Source: Curtobacterium aurantiacum
GTDB taxonomy: Bacteria; Actinomycetota; Actinomycetes; Actinomycetales; Microbacteriaceae
Direction: 5' to 3'
NCBI RefSeq assembly: GCF_018598555.1
Contig: NZ_JAHEWN010000013.1
Location: 1 to 64,000 of the forward strand
Length of the DNA stretch: 64,000 nucleotides
How positions within the stretch are numbered: the first letter of the stretch is position 1; every line of letters starts with the position of its first letter. Below, in pieces: positions 1 through 8,447 of the stretch. Made by a program: the position numbers and the translations under genes. Under the pieces are notes generated by a model. The model saw only the letters and a list, made by a program, of their open reading frames with translations. It searched no databases and was not told the DNA's origin.

Positions 1-70
1 GAAGCTAAGCCTCTCAGCGCCGATGGTACTGCAAGGGGGACCTTGTGGGAGAGTAGGACGCCGCCGGACT
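1..70 (+). rRNA. rrf: 5S ribosomal RNA, 3' part
   Basis: The first ~70 bases match the 3' half of an actinobacterial 5S rRNA: the GAAGCTAAGC helix IV/loop region, the GATGGTACTGC stretch, and the closing GGGAGAGTAGGACGCCGCC segment. The 5' part lies outside the window. A strong rho-independent hairpin follows about 20 nt downstream, as expected for the end of an rrn operon. Confidence 0.88.
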
Positions 71-91
71 TAACGTAGAAACACCAGGGAA

Positions 92-119
92 CCCCTGACC
101 ATTCGTGGTCAGGGGTTTT
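92..119 (+). terminator. rRNA operon terminator
   Basis: A perfect 9-bp stem, CCCCTGACC / GGTCAGGGG, with a 6-nt loop and a TTTT tail lies directly behind the 5S gene. This is the classic intrinsic terminator layout. Confidence 0.9.
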
Positions 120-196
120 CTGCGTTTGCGGCCCGTTCTGGGTCCTTGTCGACGGGGACCGGTCAGGCCTTAGGATCAGCCGACGACGGAGGAACG

Positions 197-1327
197 ATGA
201 CCGAAGCCTGGCCGGCGCTGCCCGACGGCTCCCGACTGGCACTGCGGGAGATCCTCATCCACGGGGTGCTCTCCCGTGCTGAGATCGCCCGGTCGCTCGG
301 GCTCTCGCGGGCGAGCCTCACCCGGGCGATGCGGATCCTCGTGGCACAGCGGCTGGTGGTCGAGGTCGGCACCGATGTGCGTGGTGCGACCGGTCGGCCG
401 TCGGAGCTCCTGCAGGTGAGCAGCGGGCAGTGGGAGTTCCTGGGCATCAAGCTCACGAAGGACCGCCTGTACGCCGCCGTGACGGACCTGGGCGGCCGAG
501 TCCTCGCCCTGCACGAAGAAGTCATCGACGACACCGACCCCGCCTCCCTCGCCGAGCGGATCGCGGCCGTGCTCGAGCGGCTCCGCGCGGCGCATCCGGC
601 CATCTGCGCGATCGGGGTCTCGCTGCCCGGTGACGTCATCGTCCGCGCGGGGGAGTCCGTGGTGGCGGCGTCGGTGTTCCTGGGGTGGCACGAGGTGCCC
701 TTCGCCGGGATGCTCGAGGAACGGACGGGCGTCGCCAGCTTCACGGCGAACGACGTGCACGCCCTGACCGCGAAGGAGCACTGGTTCGGGGCCGGTGCGG
801 GACGCGGGTCGATGGTGCTCGTCACGGTCGGTGAGGGCCTCGGGCTCGGGCTCATCGCGAACGGGCAGGTCTCCACCGGGGAGCACGGGCGGCTGGGACG
901 CATTGGACACCTGCCGGTCCTCGGTGGCGGACCGGACTGCGGGCTCGGGCACGCCGGGTGTGCCTCGAGCTACCTGCCGAGTCCGGTGATCGTGCGGAAC
1001 GCGGGACACGAGGGGAAGACCTACGAGCAGGTGGTCGAGCTCGCTCGGGACGGCGACGAAGGAGCCCTCGCTGCGTTCGAGGACGCCGGCCGTGCGCTCG
1101 GGGTCCTGCTCGCCACCGCGGTCCACATCGCGGATCCTTCGGCGATCGTGCTGACGGGCGACGGGCTGCCCGTGTACGACCTCGCCCGAGCCGCGGTCGA
1201 CGATTCGTTGCGTGCCGCCCTGGCGCCGTACACCGAGCCCGTCACCGTCGAGGTGCAGCCGTTCGAGTTCTCGGAGTGGGCCCGTGCCGGTGCGGTGCTC
1301 GCGATCCGCCGACTGCTGGGGGAGTGA
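197..1327 (+). CDS. ROK-family transcriptional repressor
   Basis: 376-aa protein with an N-terminal winged helix-turn-helix (about residues 15-60, SRAEIARSLGLSRASLTRAM) followed by a ROK sugar-kinase-like domain. The domain keeps a CGLGHAGC cysteine cluster resembling the ROK zinc-binding signature. ROK regulators bind a sugar or sugar phosphate and release their operators. I chose the ATG at 197 because GGAGGA lies 5 nt upstream; an in-frame TTG at 146 would add 17 unconvincing residues. The gene stands alone upstream of the galactosidase operon on the same strand. It is the obvious candidate to bind the sites at 1360-1381 and 8379-8398, although that link is inferred. Confidence 0.85.
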   Translation: MTEAWPALPDGSRLALREILIHGVLSRAEIARSLGLSRASLTRAMRILVAQRLVVEVGTDVRGATGRPSELLQVSSGQWEFLGIKLTKDRLYAAVTDLGGRVLALHEEVIDDTDPASLAERIAAVLERLRAAHPAICAIGVSLPGDVIVRAGESVVAASVFLGWHEVPFAGMLEERTGVASFTANDVHALTAKEHWFGAGAGRGSMVLVTVGEGLGLGLIANGQVSTGEHGRLGRIGHLPVLGGGPDCGLGHAGCASSYLPSPVIVRNAGHEGKTYEQVVELARDGDEGALAAFEDAGRALGVLLATAVHIADPSAIVLTGDGLPVYDLARAAVDDSLRAALAPYTEPVTVEVQPFEFSEWARAGAVLAIRRLLGE

Positions 1328-1359
1328 TCACCCGAGACAGTGGCTGACCCATCGGCGCG

Positions 1360-1381
1360 TTAGTTACACGCGTTGACAAAC
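1360..1381 (+). promoter_or_regulatory. putative ROK operator / promoter of the galactosidase operon
   Basis: The core GTTACACGCGTTGAC (1363-1377) matches, at 13 of 15 positions, the reverse complement of the core at 8382-8396 upstream of the ABC-transporter operon. Both cores sit in intergenic DNA just upstream of sugar genes. The site overlaps a perfect TTGACA (1373-1378) that could be a -35 box; no good -10 is evident. A bound repressor here would block transcription of the GH42/GH36 pair. That the ROK protein is the binder is inference. Confidence 0.6.
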
Positions 1382-1431
1382 GTGGACGGAGCCGGGAGGC
1401 TTGAGCGGTCCACACCATCGAAGGAGATGCC

Positions 1432-3447
1432 GTGACCGCTGCCCCCACCGTCCCGTGGCCGACCGACGGCCTGTCGTTCGGCGGCGACTACAGCCCCGAG
1501 CAGTGGCCCCGGGCGACCTGGCTCGAGGACGTCCGGCTGATGCGTGCAGCCGGTGTGAACCTGGTCACCGTCGGGGTCTTCTCGTGGGCACTGCTCGAGC
1601 GGTCGCCGGGGGACTTCACGTGGGAGTGGCTGGACGACGTGCTCGCGCTGCTGCAGGAGCACGGCATCGCGGTGGACCTGGCGACGCCGACGGCCGCCCC
1701 GCCGAACTGGCTGCTGACGGCACACCCCGAGATCCTGCCCCTCGACGCCACCGAGCGACGAGAGCGCCCCGGTGGGCGGCTCGGATGGTGCCCGGCCTCG
1801 GAACTGTTCCGGGAGCACGCCCTCCGGATGGTCGATGCGCTGGCGGAACGGTACGGCCGGCACCCCGCGGTGCGGCTCTGGCACGTGAGCAACGAGCTCG
1901 GCGGTGGCAACGGCCGGTGCTACTGCGAGGAGTCGGCAGCGGACTTCCGGCACTGGCTCGTCGCGAAGTACGGCGACGTCGAGGCCGCGAACGACGCCTG
2001 GGGCACGGCCTTCTGGGGGCACACGTACACGTCGTTCGACGAGGTCTCGCCGCCACGCGGTGTCGGCGGTGCGCCGAACCCCGGGCTCGCGCTGGACTTC
2101 GAGCGGTACTCCTCCGACGCGCTGCTCCGGCAGTTCGACGCCGAGAAAGAGGTCATCGAGCGGCACTCCGACGTGCCGGTCACGACGAACTTCATGGTGG
2201 GAGCCAGCTCGCAGGTCGTCGACTACGCCGGGTGGGCGAAGCACGTGGCGATCGTCGCGAACGACCACTACACGCTCGTCGACGACGCCCGCCGCGAGCA
2301 GGACCTCGCGCTGGCCGGTGACCGGATGCGCGGGATGTCGGCGGACCGCCGTCCCTGGCTGCTGATGGAGCACTCGACGGGTGGCCCGAGCTGGCAGCAG
2401 CGCAACCGCGCCAAGGAACCCGCCGAGCTGGTCCGGAACGCCCTGGCCCACGTCGCACACGGTTCCGACGGGGCGCTGTTCTTCCAGTGGCGTGCATCGA
2501 CCGCGGGAGCGGAGCAGTTCCACTCCGCGATGGTCCCGCACGCCGGCACCCGGACCCGGATCTGGCGCGAGGTCCTCGCCCTCGGCCGGGCGCTGCAGGA
2601 CCTCGCTCCGGTACAGGGAACCCGCGTCGAGCCGGCCCGGGTCGCGATCGTCGTGGACGAGGCCTCCGGCTGGGCCGTGCAGTCCGGGCTCAAGCCGCAC
2701 CGGGGTCTGCGCTACGGCCGGGAGCTCCGGGCCTGGCACCGTGCGTTCCACGACCGGCAGGTGCTCACCGACGTGGTCCCCGCCGACGCCGAACTGAGCG
2801 GGTACGACGTGGTGATCGTGCCGACGATGCTCATCGTCGACGACGCGACCGCTGCTCGGATCGCCGCCGTGGTCGAGCGCGGTGCAACGCTGGTGGTCAC
2901 GTACCTGTCCGGGGTCGCCGACGAGACCGCCCGCATCCGCACCGGCGGCTACCCGGGGGCCTTCCGCGACGTGCTCGGTGCGTGGAGCGAGGAGTTCACG
3001 CCGCTGCAGCGCGATGAACGCTGGACCCTGGACGACGGCGAGGCCGTCACCGACTGGGCCGAGGCGGTCGTCCTCGCGGGCGCCGAGCCGGTGCTCACCT
3101 ACACGGACGGCCCGCTCGCGGGCCGACCTGCCGTCACGCGTCGCGCCGTCGGCGGCGGCGCCTGGTACGTGTCCGCGATGCTCGCGGACGACAGCATCCA
3201 ACGGCTCGTGGACGGGGTGATCGCGGAGCGGGGGATCCTGCGGACGGTCACCGGGCCTCCAGGCCTGGAGGCGGTGCGTCGCGTCGGCGACGACGGTTCC
3301 GCCTTCCTGTTCCTCGTCAACCACCGTGCTGACGACGTCACGGTCCGTGCGTCCGGCACGGACCTGCTCGACGGGTCCGGCCACGGGCCGGACACCGTCG
3401 TGCCCGCCGGACGCGCCCGGGTGCTGCGCGAGGAGCGGGCCTCGTGA
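1432..3447 (+). CDS. beta-galactosidase, GH42
   Basis: 671-aa cytoplasmic glycoside hydrolase hydrolysing terminal beta-D-galactosides. The N-terminal TIM barrel opens with FGGDYSPEQWP. N154-E155 in HVSNELGG is the acid/base and E313 in LLMEHSTGG the nucleophile, both in the positions typical of GH42. A trimerisation-like domain and a C-terminal beta domain follow. Many GH42 enzymes carry a four-cysteine zinc site; here C120, C163 and C165 are seen but the fourth position is a serine (CYCEES). Start is GTG with AAGGAG 5 nt upstream. The 3' end overlaps the next gene by 4 bp (GTGA), so the two are translationally coupled. Confidence 0.92.
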   Translation: MTAAPTVPWPTDGLSFGGDYSPEQWPRATWLEDVRLMRAAGVNLVTVGVFSWALLERSPGDFTWEWLDDVLALLQEHGIAVDLATPTAAPPNWLLTAHPEILPLDATERRERPGGRLGWCPASELFREHALRMVDALAERYGRHPAVRLWHVSNELGGGNGRCYCEESAADFRHWLVAKYGDVEAANDAWGTAFWGHTYTSFDEVSPPRGVGGAPNPGLALDFERYSSDALLRQFDAEKEVIERHSDVPVTTNFMVGASSQVVDYAGWAKHVAIVANDHYTLVDDARREQDLALAGDRMRGMSADRRPWLLMEHSTGGPSWQQRNRAKEPAELVRNALAHVAHGSDGALFFQWRASTAGAEQFHSAMVPHAGTRTRIWREVLALGRALQDLAPVQGTRVEPARVAIVVDEASGWAVQSGLKPHRGLRYGRELRAWHRAFHDRQVLTDVVPADAELSGYDVVIVPTMLIVDDATAARIAAVVERGATLVVTYLSGVADETARIRTGGYPGAFRDVLGAWSEEFTPLQRDERWTLDDGEAVTDWAEAVVLAGAEPVLTYTDGPLAGRPAVTRRAVGGGAWYVSAMLADDSIQRLVDGVIAERGILRTVTGPPGLEAVRRVGDDGSAFLFLVNHRADDVTVRASGTDLLDGSGHGPDTVVPAGRARVLREERAS

Positions 3448-5603
3448 CCGTCGTGGAGCGCGAGTCGGCATCGGTGGGCGCTCGAGATCGGCGGGTGCAC
3501 GTGCTGCGGTCGGCCGGGGTGTCGTTCGTGCTGGCGACGGCTGCGGACGGGCTGCCCGAGGTGCTGCACTGGGGGCGGGACGTCGGACCCGTGGACGCCG
3601 GTGACACCGAGGACCTGCTGCTCGCGCTCGGGCGGCCCCTCGGACCGAGCGCCCTCGACGCGCCGTGGCCGCTGACGGTGTTGCCGACGGAACGGGACGG
3701 GTGGGAGGGGCGGCCGGGGATCGCCGGACACGTGGACGGGCTGCCGCTCGTGCCGCGGTGGACCGACGTGGTGGTGATCGGTGACGACGAACGGATCGTC
3801 GTCACCGCGGAGTCCGACTCGCTGACGCTGCGAAGCGAGTTCGCGCTCGACTCCGCGGGGGTGCTGCGGGTGCGGCACGCGGTGACGAACACGCACGCCG
3901 GACCCGTGCACCTGCAGGCACTCGAGGCGACGCTGCCCGTGGGGGAGCGGGTCGCCGAGGTGCTCGACCTCGGCGGGCGGTGGACCCGGGAGCGGACACC
4001 ACAGCGGCGTGCGACCTCCGCCGGGAGCCACGCGCGGGAGAGCCGGCGCGGACGGACGGGCCATGACTCCCCGACGTTGCTCGTGCTCGGGACGCCCGGG
4101 TTCTCGGACGCCGAGGGGGAGCTGTGGGCCGTGCACCTGGCCTGGAGCGCGGACTCCGTGTACCGGTACGACCAGCTCGCCGAGGCGCGGCCGCTGCTCG
4201 GCGCCGGGGAACTGCTGCGTGCGGGTGAGGTCGTGCTCGGCGAGGGGGAGTCGTTCACCGCCCCCGACGCCGTGTTCGTGTGGAGCGACAGCGGGATCGA
4301 CGGGCTCTCCGACCGGCTGCACGACTCGTTGCGCAGCCGTCCGGGCCACCCGCGACGGCCCCGGCCCGTGGTGCTGAACACCTGGGAGGCCGTCTACTAC
4401 CGGCAGGAGCTCGAACCGCTGGTGGCCCTGGCGGAGACCGCCGCGGATATCGGTGTCGAGCGGTTCGTGCTCGACGACGGCTGGTTCCTCGGCCGGCGGT
4501 CGGACGCGACGTCGCTCGGGGACTGGCGCGTCGACCCGTCGGTGTGGCCGGACGGGCTGGCACCGCTCGTCGACCGGGTGCGTGCGCTCGGCATGGAGTT
4601 CGGGCTGTGGTTCGAACCGGAGATGGTGAGCCCGGTGTCCGAGCTCGCGGCGGCGCACCCCGAGTGGATGCTGCAGCGGCCCGAGGACGACGTCCGCACC
4701 TGGCGGAACCAGTACGTGCTCGACATGGCGAACCCGCTGGCCCGGCACCACGTACTGGAGAGCATGTCCCGGGTGATCGGGGAGCACCACGTCGACTTCG
4801 TGAAGTGGGACCAGAACCGGGACATCGTGCACGCGGTGCACGCCGGACGCGCGGGCGTGGACGCGCACACCCGCGGGGTCTACGCGCTGATGGACGAGCT
4901 GCGTGCGCGGCACCCGTGGCTCGAGATCGAGGCGTGCGCGAGCGGCGGGGCACGGATCGACCTCGGCGTGCTCGAGCGCACCGACCGGGTGTGGCCCTCG
5001 GACTCGAACGACGCGTTCGAGCGGCTGCCGATCCAACGGTGGACGGAGGCGCTGCTGCCACTCGAGCTGATCGGGTCGCACGTCGGGCCGGAGATCTCGC
5101 ACACCACGGGCCGGCACCTCGACCTGGACTTCCGGATGGCGGTGTCCCTGTTCGGCTCGGCCGGCATCGAGACCGACGTCACGAAGCTGTCGCCCGAGGA
5201 GCTCGACCGGCTCCGGGCCTGGACGGCGCTGTACCGGCGGGAGCGCGGGCTGTTGCACTCCGGGCGGCTGCGGCACCTGGACCTCGGCGACGCGGGGATG
5301 GTGGCGACGTCCGTGGTGGCCACCGACCGTTCGCGGGCACTGGTGCGGGTGGCGCGGACGGAGACCGGGCCGCGGTCGTTGCCGGTGCCGCTCCGGGTGC
5401 GCGGACTCGACCGGTCGCGGCGGTACCGGCTCGCCCCGGTGTCCGGGCTCGCTGTGCCGCGCGGGCTCGACATGGTGCCGCCGGAGTGGCTCGTACGCGG
5501 GCACCTGGAGCTGACCGGTGCGGTGTTCGAGGACGTCGGGGCACGGCTCCCGATGCTCGCGCCGGCGACCGCGATCGTGCTGGAGCTCAGCGCCGTCGAC
5601 TGA
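3444..5603 (+). CDS. alpha-galactosidase, GH36
   Basis: 719-aa retaining alpha-galactosidase, the usual length for bacterial GH36. An N-terminal beta-sandwich precedes the TIM barrel, which carries LNTWEAVYY, FVLDDGWF, GLWFEPEMV, the nucleophile D456 in VKWDQNRD, CASGG, and the acid/base D520 in WPSDSNDA. No signal peptide, so it should act on imported alpha-1,6-galactosides (raffinose family or galactosyl side chains of manno-oligosaccharides). Starts at a GTG overlapping the stop of the beta-galactosidase gene. Confidence 0.93.
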   Translation: MTVVERESASVGARDRRVHVLRSAGVSFVLATAADGLPEVLHWGRDVGPVDAGDTEDLLLALGRPLGPSALDAPWPLTVLPTERDGWEGRPGIAGHVDGLPLVPRWTDVVVIGDDERIVVTAESDSLTLRSEFALDSAGVLRVRHAVTNTHAGPVHLQALEATLPVGERVAEVLDLGGRWTRERTPQRRATSAGSHARESRRGRTGHDSPTLLVLGTPGFSDAEGELWAVHLAWSADSVYRYDQLAEARPLLGAGELLRAGEVVLGEGESFTAPDAVFVWSDSGIDGLSDRLHDSLRSRPGHPRRPRPVVLNTWEAVYYRQELEPLVALAETAADIGVERFVLDDGWFLGRRSDATSLGDWRVDPSVWPDGLAPLVDRVRALGMEFGLWFEPEMVSPVSELAAAHPEWMLQRPEDDVRTWRNQYVLDMANPLARHHVLESMSRVIGEHHVDFVKWDQNRDIVHAVHAGRAGVDAHTRGVYALMDELRARHPWLEIEACASGGARIDLGVLERTDRVWPSDSNDAFERLPIQRWTEALLPLELIGSHVGPEISHTTGRHLDLDFRMAVSLFGSAGIETDVTKLSPEELDRLRAWTALYRRERGLLHSGRLRHLDLGDAGMVATSVVATDRSRALVRVARTETGPRSLPVPLRVRGLDRSRRYRLAPVSGLAVPRGLDMVPPEWLVRGHLELTGAVFEDVGARLPMLAPATAIVLELSAVD

Positions 5604-5620
5604 GCGCGGCCGACGGCGCT
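5589..5620 (+). terminator. hairpin at the end of the galactosidase operon
   Basis: Perfect 10-bp inverted repeat AGCGCCGTCG / CGACGGCGCT with a 12-nt loop, spanning the stop codon of the GH36 gene. There is no U-tract, as is common in high-GC actinobacteria, so terminator function is an inference from position. Confidence 0.5.
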
Positions 5621-5653
5621 GCTCGGCGGGGGAAGCGTCCAGGTTCGGTGACG

Positions 5654-5701
5654 TGACGGTTCCGGTTCGCGAACCTCGGGGATCGTGAACCGGAACCGTC
5701 A
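5654..5701. repeat. 48-bp dispersed palindrome, copy 1
   Basis: Left arm TGACGGTTCCGGTTCGCGA, 10-nt loop, right arm complementary to it with one mismatch. It lies between the convergent GH36 and GH2 genes. The same 48-bp element recurs at 16292, 21499, 49438 and 61400. Confidence 0.92.
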
Positions 5702-5742
5702 GCGGCTCGAGGGAACGTCGCCGTCCCCAGCGGTGTCCAGGC

Positions 5743-8331
5743 TCAGGGCAGGAGCGAGCCCGCGTGGCGGAGGACGAGCGGGTGGACGAGGGCGTCCGGA
5801 GCGATGCCGGGTGCGCCCGTCACCGTGAAGGTCACCGCCTCGCCGGGGAGCAGGGACACGAGGCCCTCGTCGACACGGGCTGCGGCGTCCACGCGGTCCG
5901 GGAACAGCGAGACGTCGCGTGCGTACGCCGTCGCCGTGACGGTGACCGTTGCGCCGTCGGCCGTCGGGGTCACCTCGGTCTGCAGTGGCGAGGGTTCCAG
6001 CGCCTGGTCGACGACCTCGGCGAAGTCGTGCACGGTGCGGGTGCCGGCTCCGGTGACGACGAGGACCTCGGAACCGGGGCTCCCGGGCGCCGCGAGCGAC
6101 GTCGGCAGCTGCACCCGGTCGGCGTCGGCGGGGGCAGCTGCGAGTGCGAACGACGACGACCCGAGCACGGTGCCGTCGAAGGCGACGCGAGAGACCGTGA
6201 CCTCGTCGGCGACCGATGCCCCGGACGCGTTGACGAGGACCACGTCGAGACCGCCCGCACCGTCGGACGACGGCTGCACGGTGAGCAGCACGGGCTGGTA
6301 GGCCTGCCGGACGGCGTACCAGACGGGCTTCCGGATGCCGGCGTGGTCGACGAGGGCCCACGACACCACGGGCCAGTCGTCGTTGAGCTGCCAGACGACC
6401 ATGCCGGTGTTGTCGGGGGTGCGGGAGCGGAACCACTCCATGCCGAAGCGGATCGCGTGCGCCTGGTTGAGCTGCGCGGCGAAGTGCCAGTCCTCGATCG
6501 AGGTCGGTTCGGGCAGGTGGCCCCGCATGCCGTCGGCGAGCTTCCGGTTGCCCTGGTCGGCCTTCTGGTGCACGAGCATCTCGTGACCGTCCGGGTCGAG
6601 GGGCTCGTCGTGCACCACGGCGGCCAGGGTCGACCACGCCGGCGGGCCCTGGAACCCGAACTCGGCGACGAACCGCGGCTCCCAGTCGGCGTAGGCGCGG
6701 TAGTCCAGGCGGTTCCAGACGTCCCAGATGTGCACGCTGCCGTTCCGCTGGTCGTTCGGCGTCAGGTACTCGTCGAACGAGAACGGGCTGCCCGGCGTGT
6801 ACGGGCGGGTGGGGTCCAGCTCGGCGACGACCGACGGCAGCAGGGAACGGTAGTAGCCGTTGCCCCAGGTCCGGCCGACGAGCGACGGTCGCCAGCCCCA
6901 CTCGGCGTAGGCGACGAGGTTCTCGTTGTTGCCGTTCCACACCACGAGCGAGGGGTGCGGGCTGAGGCGGGTGACGGCCGCGCGGACCTCGGGCTCGACC
7001 TCGTCGGCGAGCCAGGGCTCCTCGGCGTAGGCGGCGCAGGCGAACAGGAAGTCCTGCCAGACGAGGATGCCGAGCTCGTCGCACCGGTCGTACAGGTCGT
7101 CGGACTCGTAGATCCCGCCGCCCCAGATGCGGAGCAGGTTCATGTTCGCGTCGACCGCGTCCTGGATCCGGTCCGCGTACCGCTCGCGGGTCATCTCGGT
7201 CAGGTAGGCGTGGTCGGGGATCCAGTTCGCCCCGCGCACCATGACGGGCCGGCCGTTGACGCGGAGCAGGAACGGGGCCCCGCCGGCGTCGGCCGCGGTG
7301 TCGAGGGTGACGGTGCGGAAGCCCACGCGGCCGTTCCACACGTCGTCGCCGACCTCGACCCGGACGTCGTAGAGGGGCTGGTCGCCCTCGCCGCGCGGCC
7401 ACCAGACGGCGACGTCGGGGACCTCGAGGCGCACGACGGCGGAGCCGGTGGTGACGTCCGGGCCGGTCACGACGGGGCGCGTGCCGACGACCCGGCCGGC
7501 GGTGTCCGCGGTGTCACCGGGACGGACGGGAGGCTCGGTGTCGGAACCCGGGTGCCCTGCGGACGCGGGGTGCGGGGCCAGGGTGATCCGGGCCTCCAGG
7601 CCGGTGCCCGCGGAACCGTCCGCGGACGCGACGGGCGCGCTGCCGATCGCCTGCGAGAAGGAGCCGGTCGAACCGGCGTACTCGACGTCGACGTGGGCGG
7701 TCAGGACGCCGGTGGTGCCGTCGACGTCGACGAGGGGGCGGACGGCCGCGATGCGGGCGCCGCTCCAGGACTCGATGCCGATCGACTTCCAGATGCCGCT
7801 CGTGGCGACGTCGACACCCCAGTCCCACCCGAAGTTCGACGCGTTCTTGCGCAGCGCGTTGTAGGGGTGGTGGTTGACGTGCGGCAGCTCGCCGCCGTGC
7901 AGGGCGGAGAGGCGATCGGCGGCGGGGACGGGCGCGTCGAAGGTGATGACGAGCTCGTTCGCGCCCGGTCGCAGCAGGTGCCCGACGGGGAACCGGTACG
8001 AGCGGTGCTGGTTGGCGGTCGTCGCGACGACGATGCCGTTCAGTTCGATCGTGGCGAGGGTGTCGAGGCCCTCGGCGACGAGGTCGTGGCGGGTCTCGTC
8101 CGGCGCGGTCCAGTCGAAGGTGCGGCGGTACCGCCAGACGGTGTCGCCGATCCACTGGGTCGCGGCCTCGCCGTCGCCGTCGAACGGGTCGGGGATCCGG
8201 CCGGCCCGCAGCAGGTCGGTGTGCACGCAGCCGGGGACCTGCGCCGCGATCGGTTCGCGGTGCTCCGCCGACTGCCCGGGCCCGGTCACCGCCTCGAGGG
8301 TCCACGTGCCGTCCAGGGTGGTCCGCTCCAT
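5743..8331 (-). CDS. beta-mannosidase, GH2
   Basis: 862-aa GH2 enzyme removing terminal beta-D-mannose from manno-oligosaccharides. The jelly-roll sugar-binding domain (about 1-200) has the beta-mannosidase hallmarks PGCVHTDLL and NFGWDWG. An immunoglobulin-like domain follows, then the TIM barrel with acid/base E470 in WNGNNEN and nucleophile E557 in VAEFGFQG. No signal peptide: cytoplasmic. The start has GAGGAG 7 nt upstream. A proline-rich interdomain linker near residues 255-275 contains a copy of the dispersed GGCCTCC-type motif read as PPVRP. The gene is transcribed divergently from the ABC importer across the operator at 8379-8398. Confidence 0.93.
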   Translation of the reverse strand: MERTTLDGTWTLEAVTGPGQSAEHREPIAAQVPGCVHTDLLRAGRIPDPFDGDGEAATQWIGDTVWRYRRTFDWTAPDETRHDLVAEGLDTLATIELNGIVVATTANQHRSYRFPVGHLLRPGANELVITFDAPVPAADRLSALHGGELPHVNHHPYNALRKNASNFGWDWGVDVATSGIWKSIGIESWSGARIAAVRPLVDVDGTTGVLTAHVDVEYAGSTGSFSQAIGSAPVASADGSAGTGLEARITLAPHPASAGHPGSDTEPPVRPGDTADTAGRVVGTRPVVTGPDVTTGSAVVRLEVPDVAVWWPRGEGDQPLYDVRVEVGDDVWNGRVGFRTVTLDTAADAGGAPFLLRVNGRPVMVRGANWIPDHAYLTEMTRERYADRIQDAVDANMNLLRIWGGGIYESDDLYDRCDELGILVWQDFLFACAAYAEEPWLADEVEPEVRAAVTRLSPHPSLVVWNGNNENLVAYAEWGWRPSLVGRTWGNGYYRSLLPSVVAELDPTRPYTPGSPFSFDEYLTPNDQRNGSVHIWDVWNRLDYRAYADWEPRFVAEFGFQGPPAWSTLAAVVHDEPLDPDGHEMLVHQKADQGNRKLADGMRGHLPEPTSIEDWHFAAQLNQAHAIRFGMEWFRSRTPDNTGMVVWQLNDDWPVVSWALVDHAGIRKPVWYAVRQAYQPVLLTVQPSSDGAGGLDVVLVNASGASVADEVTVSRVAFDGTVLGSSSFALAAAPADADRVQLPTSLAAPGSPGSEVLVVTGAGTRTVHDFAEVVDQALEPSPLQTEVTPTADGATVTVTATAYARDVSLFPDRVDAAARVDEGLVSLLPGEAVTFTVTGAPGIAPDALVHPLVLRHAGSLLP

Positions 8332-8378
8332 TGCGTCTCCTCATCGTTACGGGGCCGTGACCCGACCCCTTGACCGCC

Positions 8379-8398
8379 TTAGTTTACGCGTGTAACAA
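8379..8398 (+). promoter_or_regulatory. putative ROK operator between beta-mannosidase and ABC importer
   Basis: TTAGTTTACGCGTGTAACAA, with the near-palindromic core TTACGCGTGTAA, lies in the ~115-bp divergent region between the GH2 gene and the solute-binding protein gene. On the opposite strand it matches the site at 1360-1381 at 13 of 15 core positions. One bound repressor could control both divergent promoters. Confidence 0.6.
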
Positions 8399-8447
8399 TC
8401 ACGCTCACAACGTGGACTCTGCGACGACGCAGACCGAGAGGACAACG

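Noticed and set aside
1360..5504. Very long open frames antisense to the galactosidase genes
   Set aside because: They are Arg/Pro/His-rich, have no ribosome-binding sites or conserved motifs, and mirror the strong GC3 bias of the real genes on the other strand. The same holds for long frames opposite the beta-mannosidase, the 45352 nuclease-helicase, the SNF2 gene and the APC permeases.
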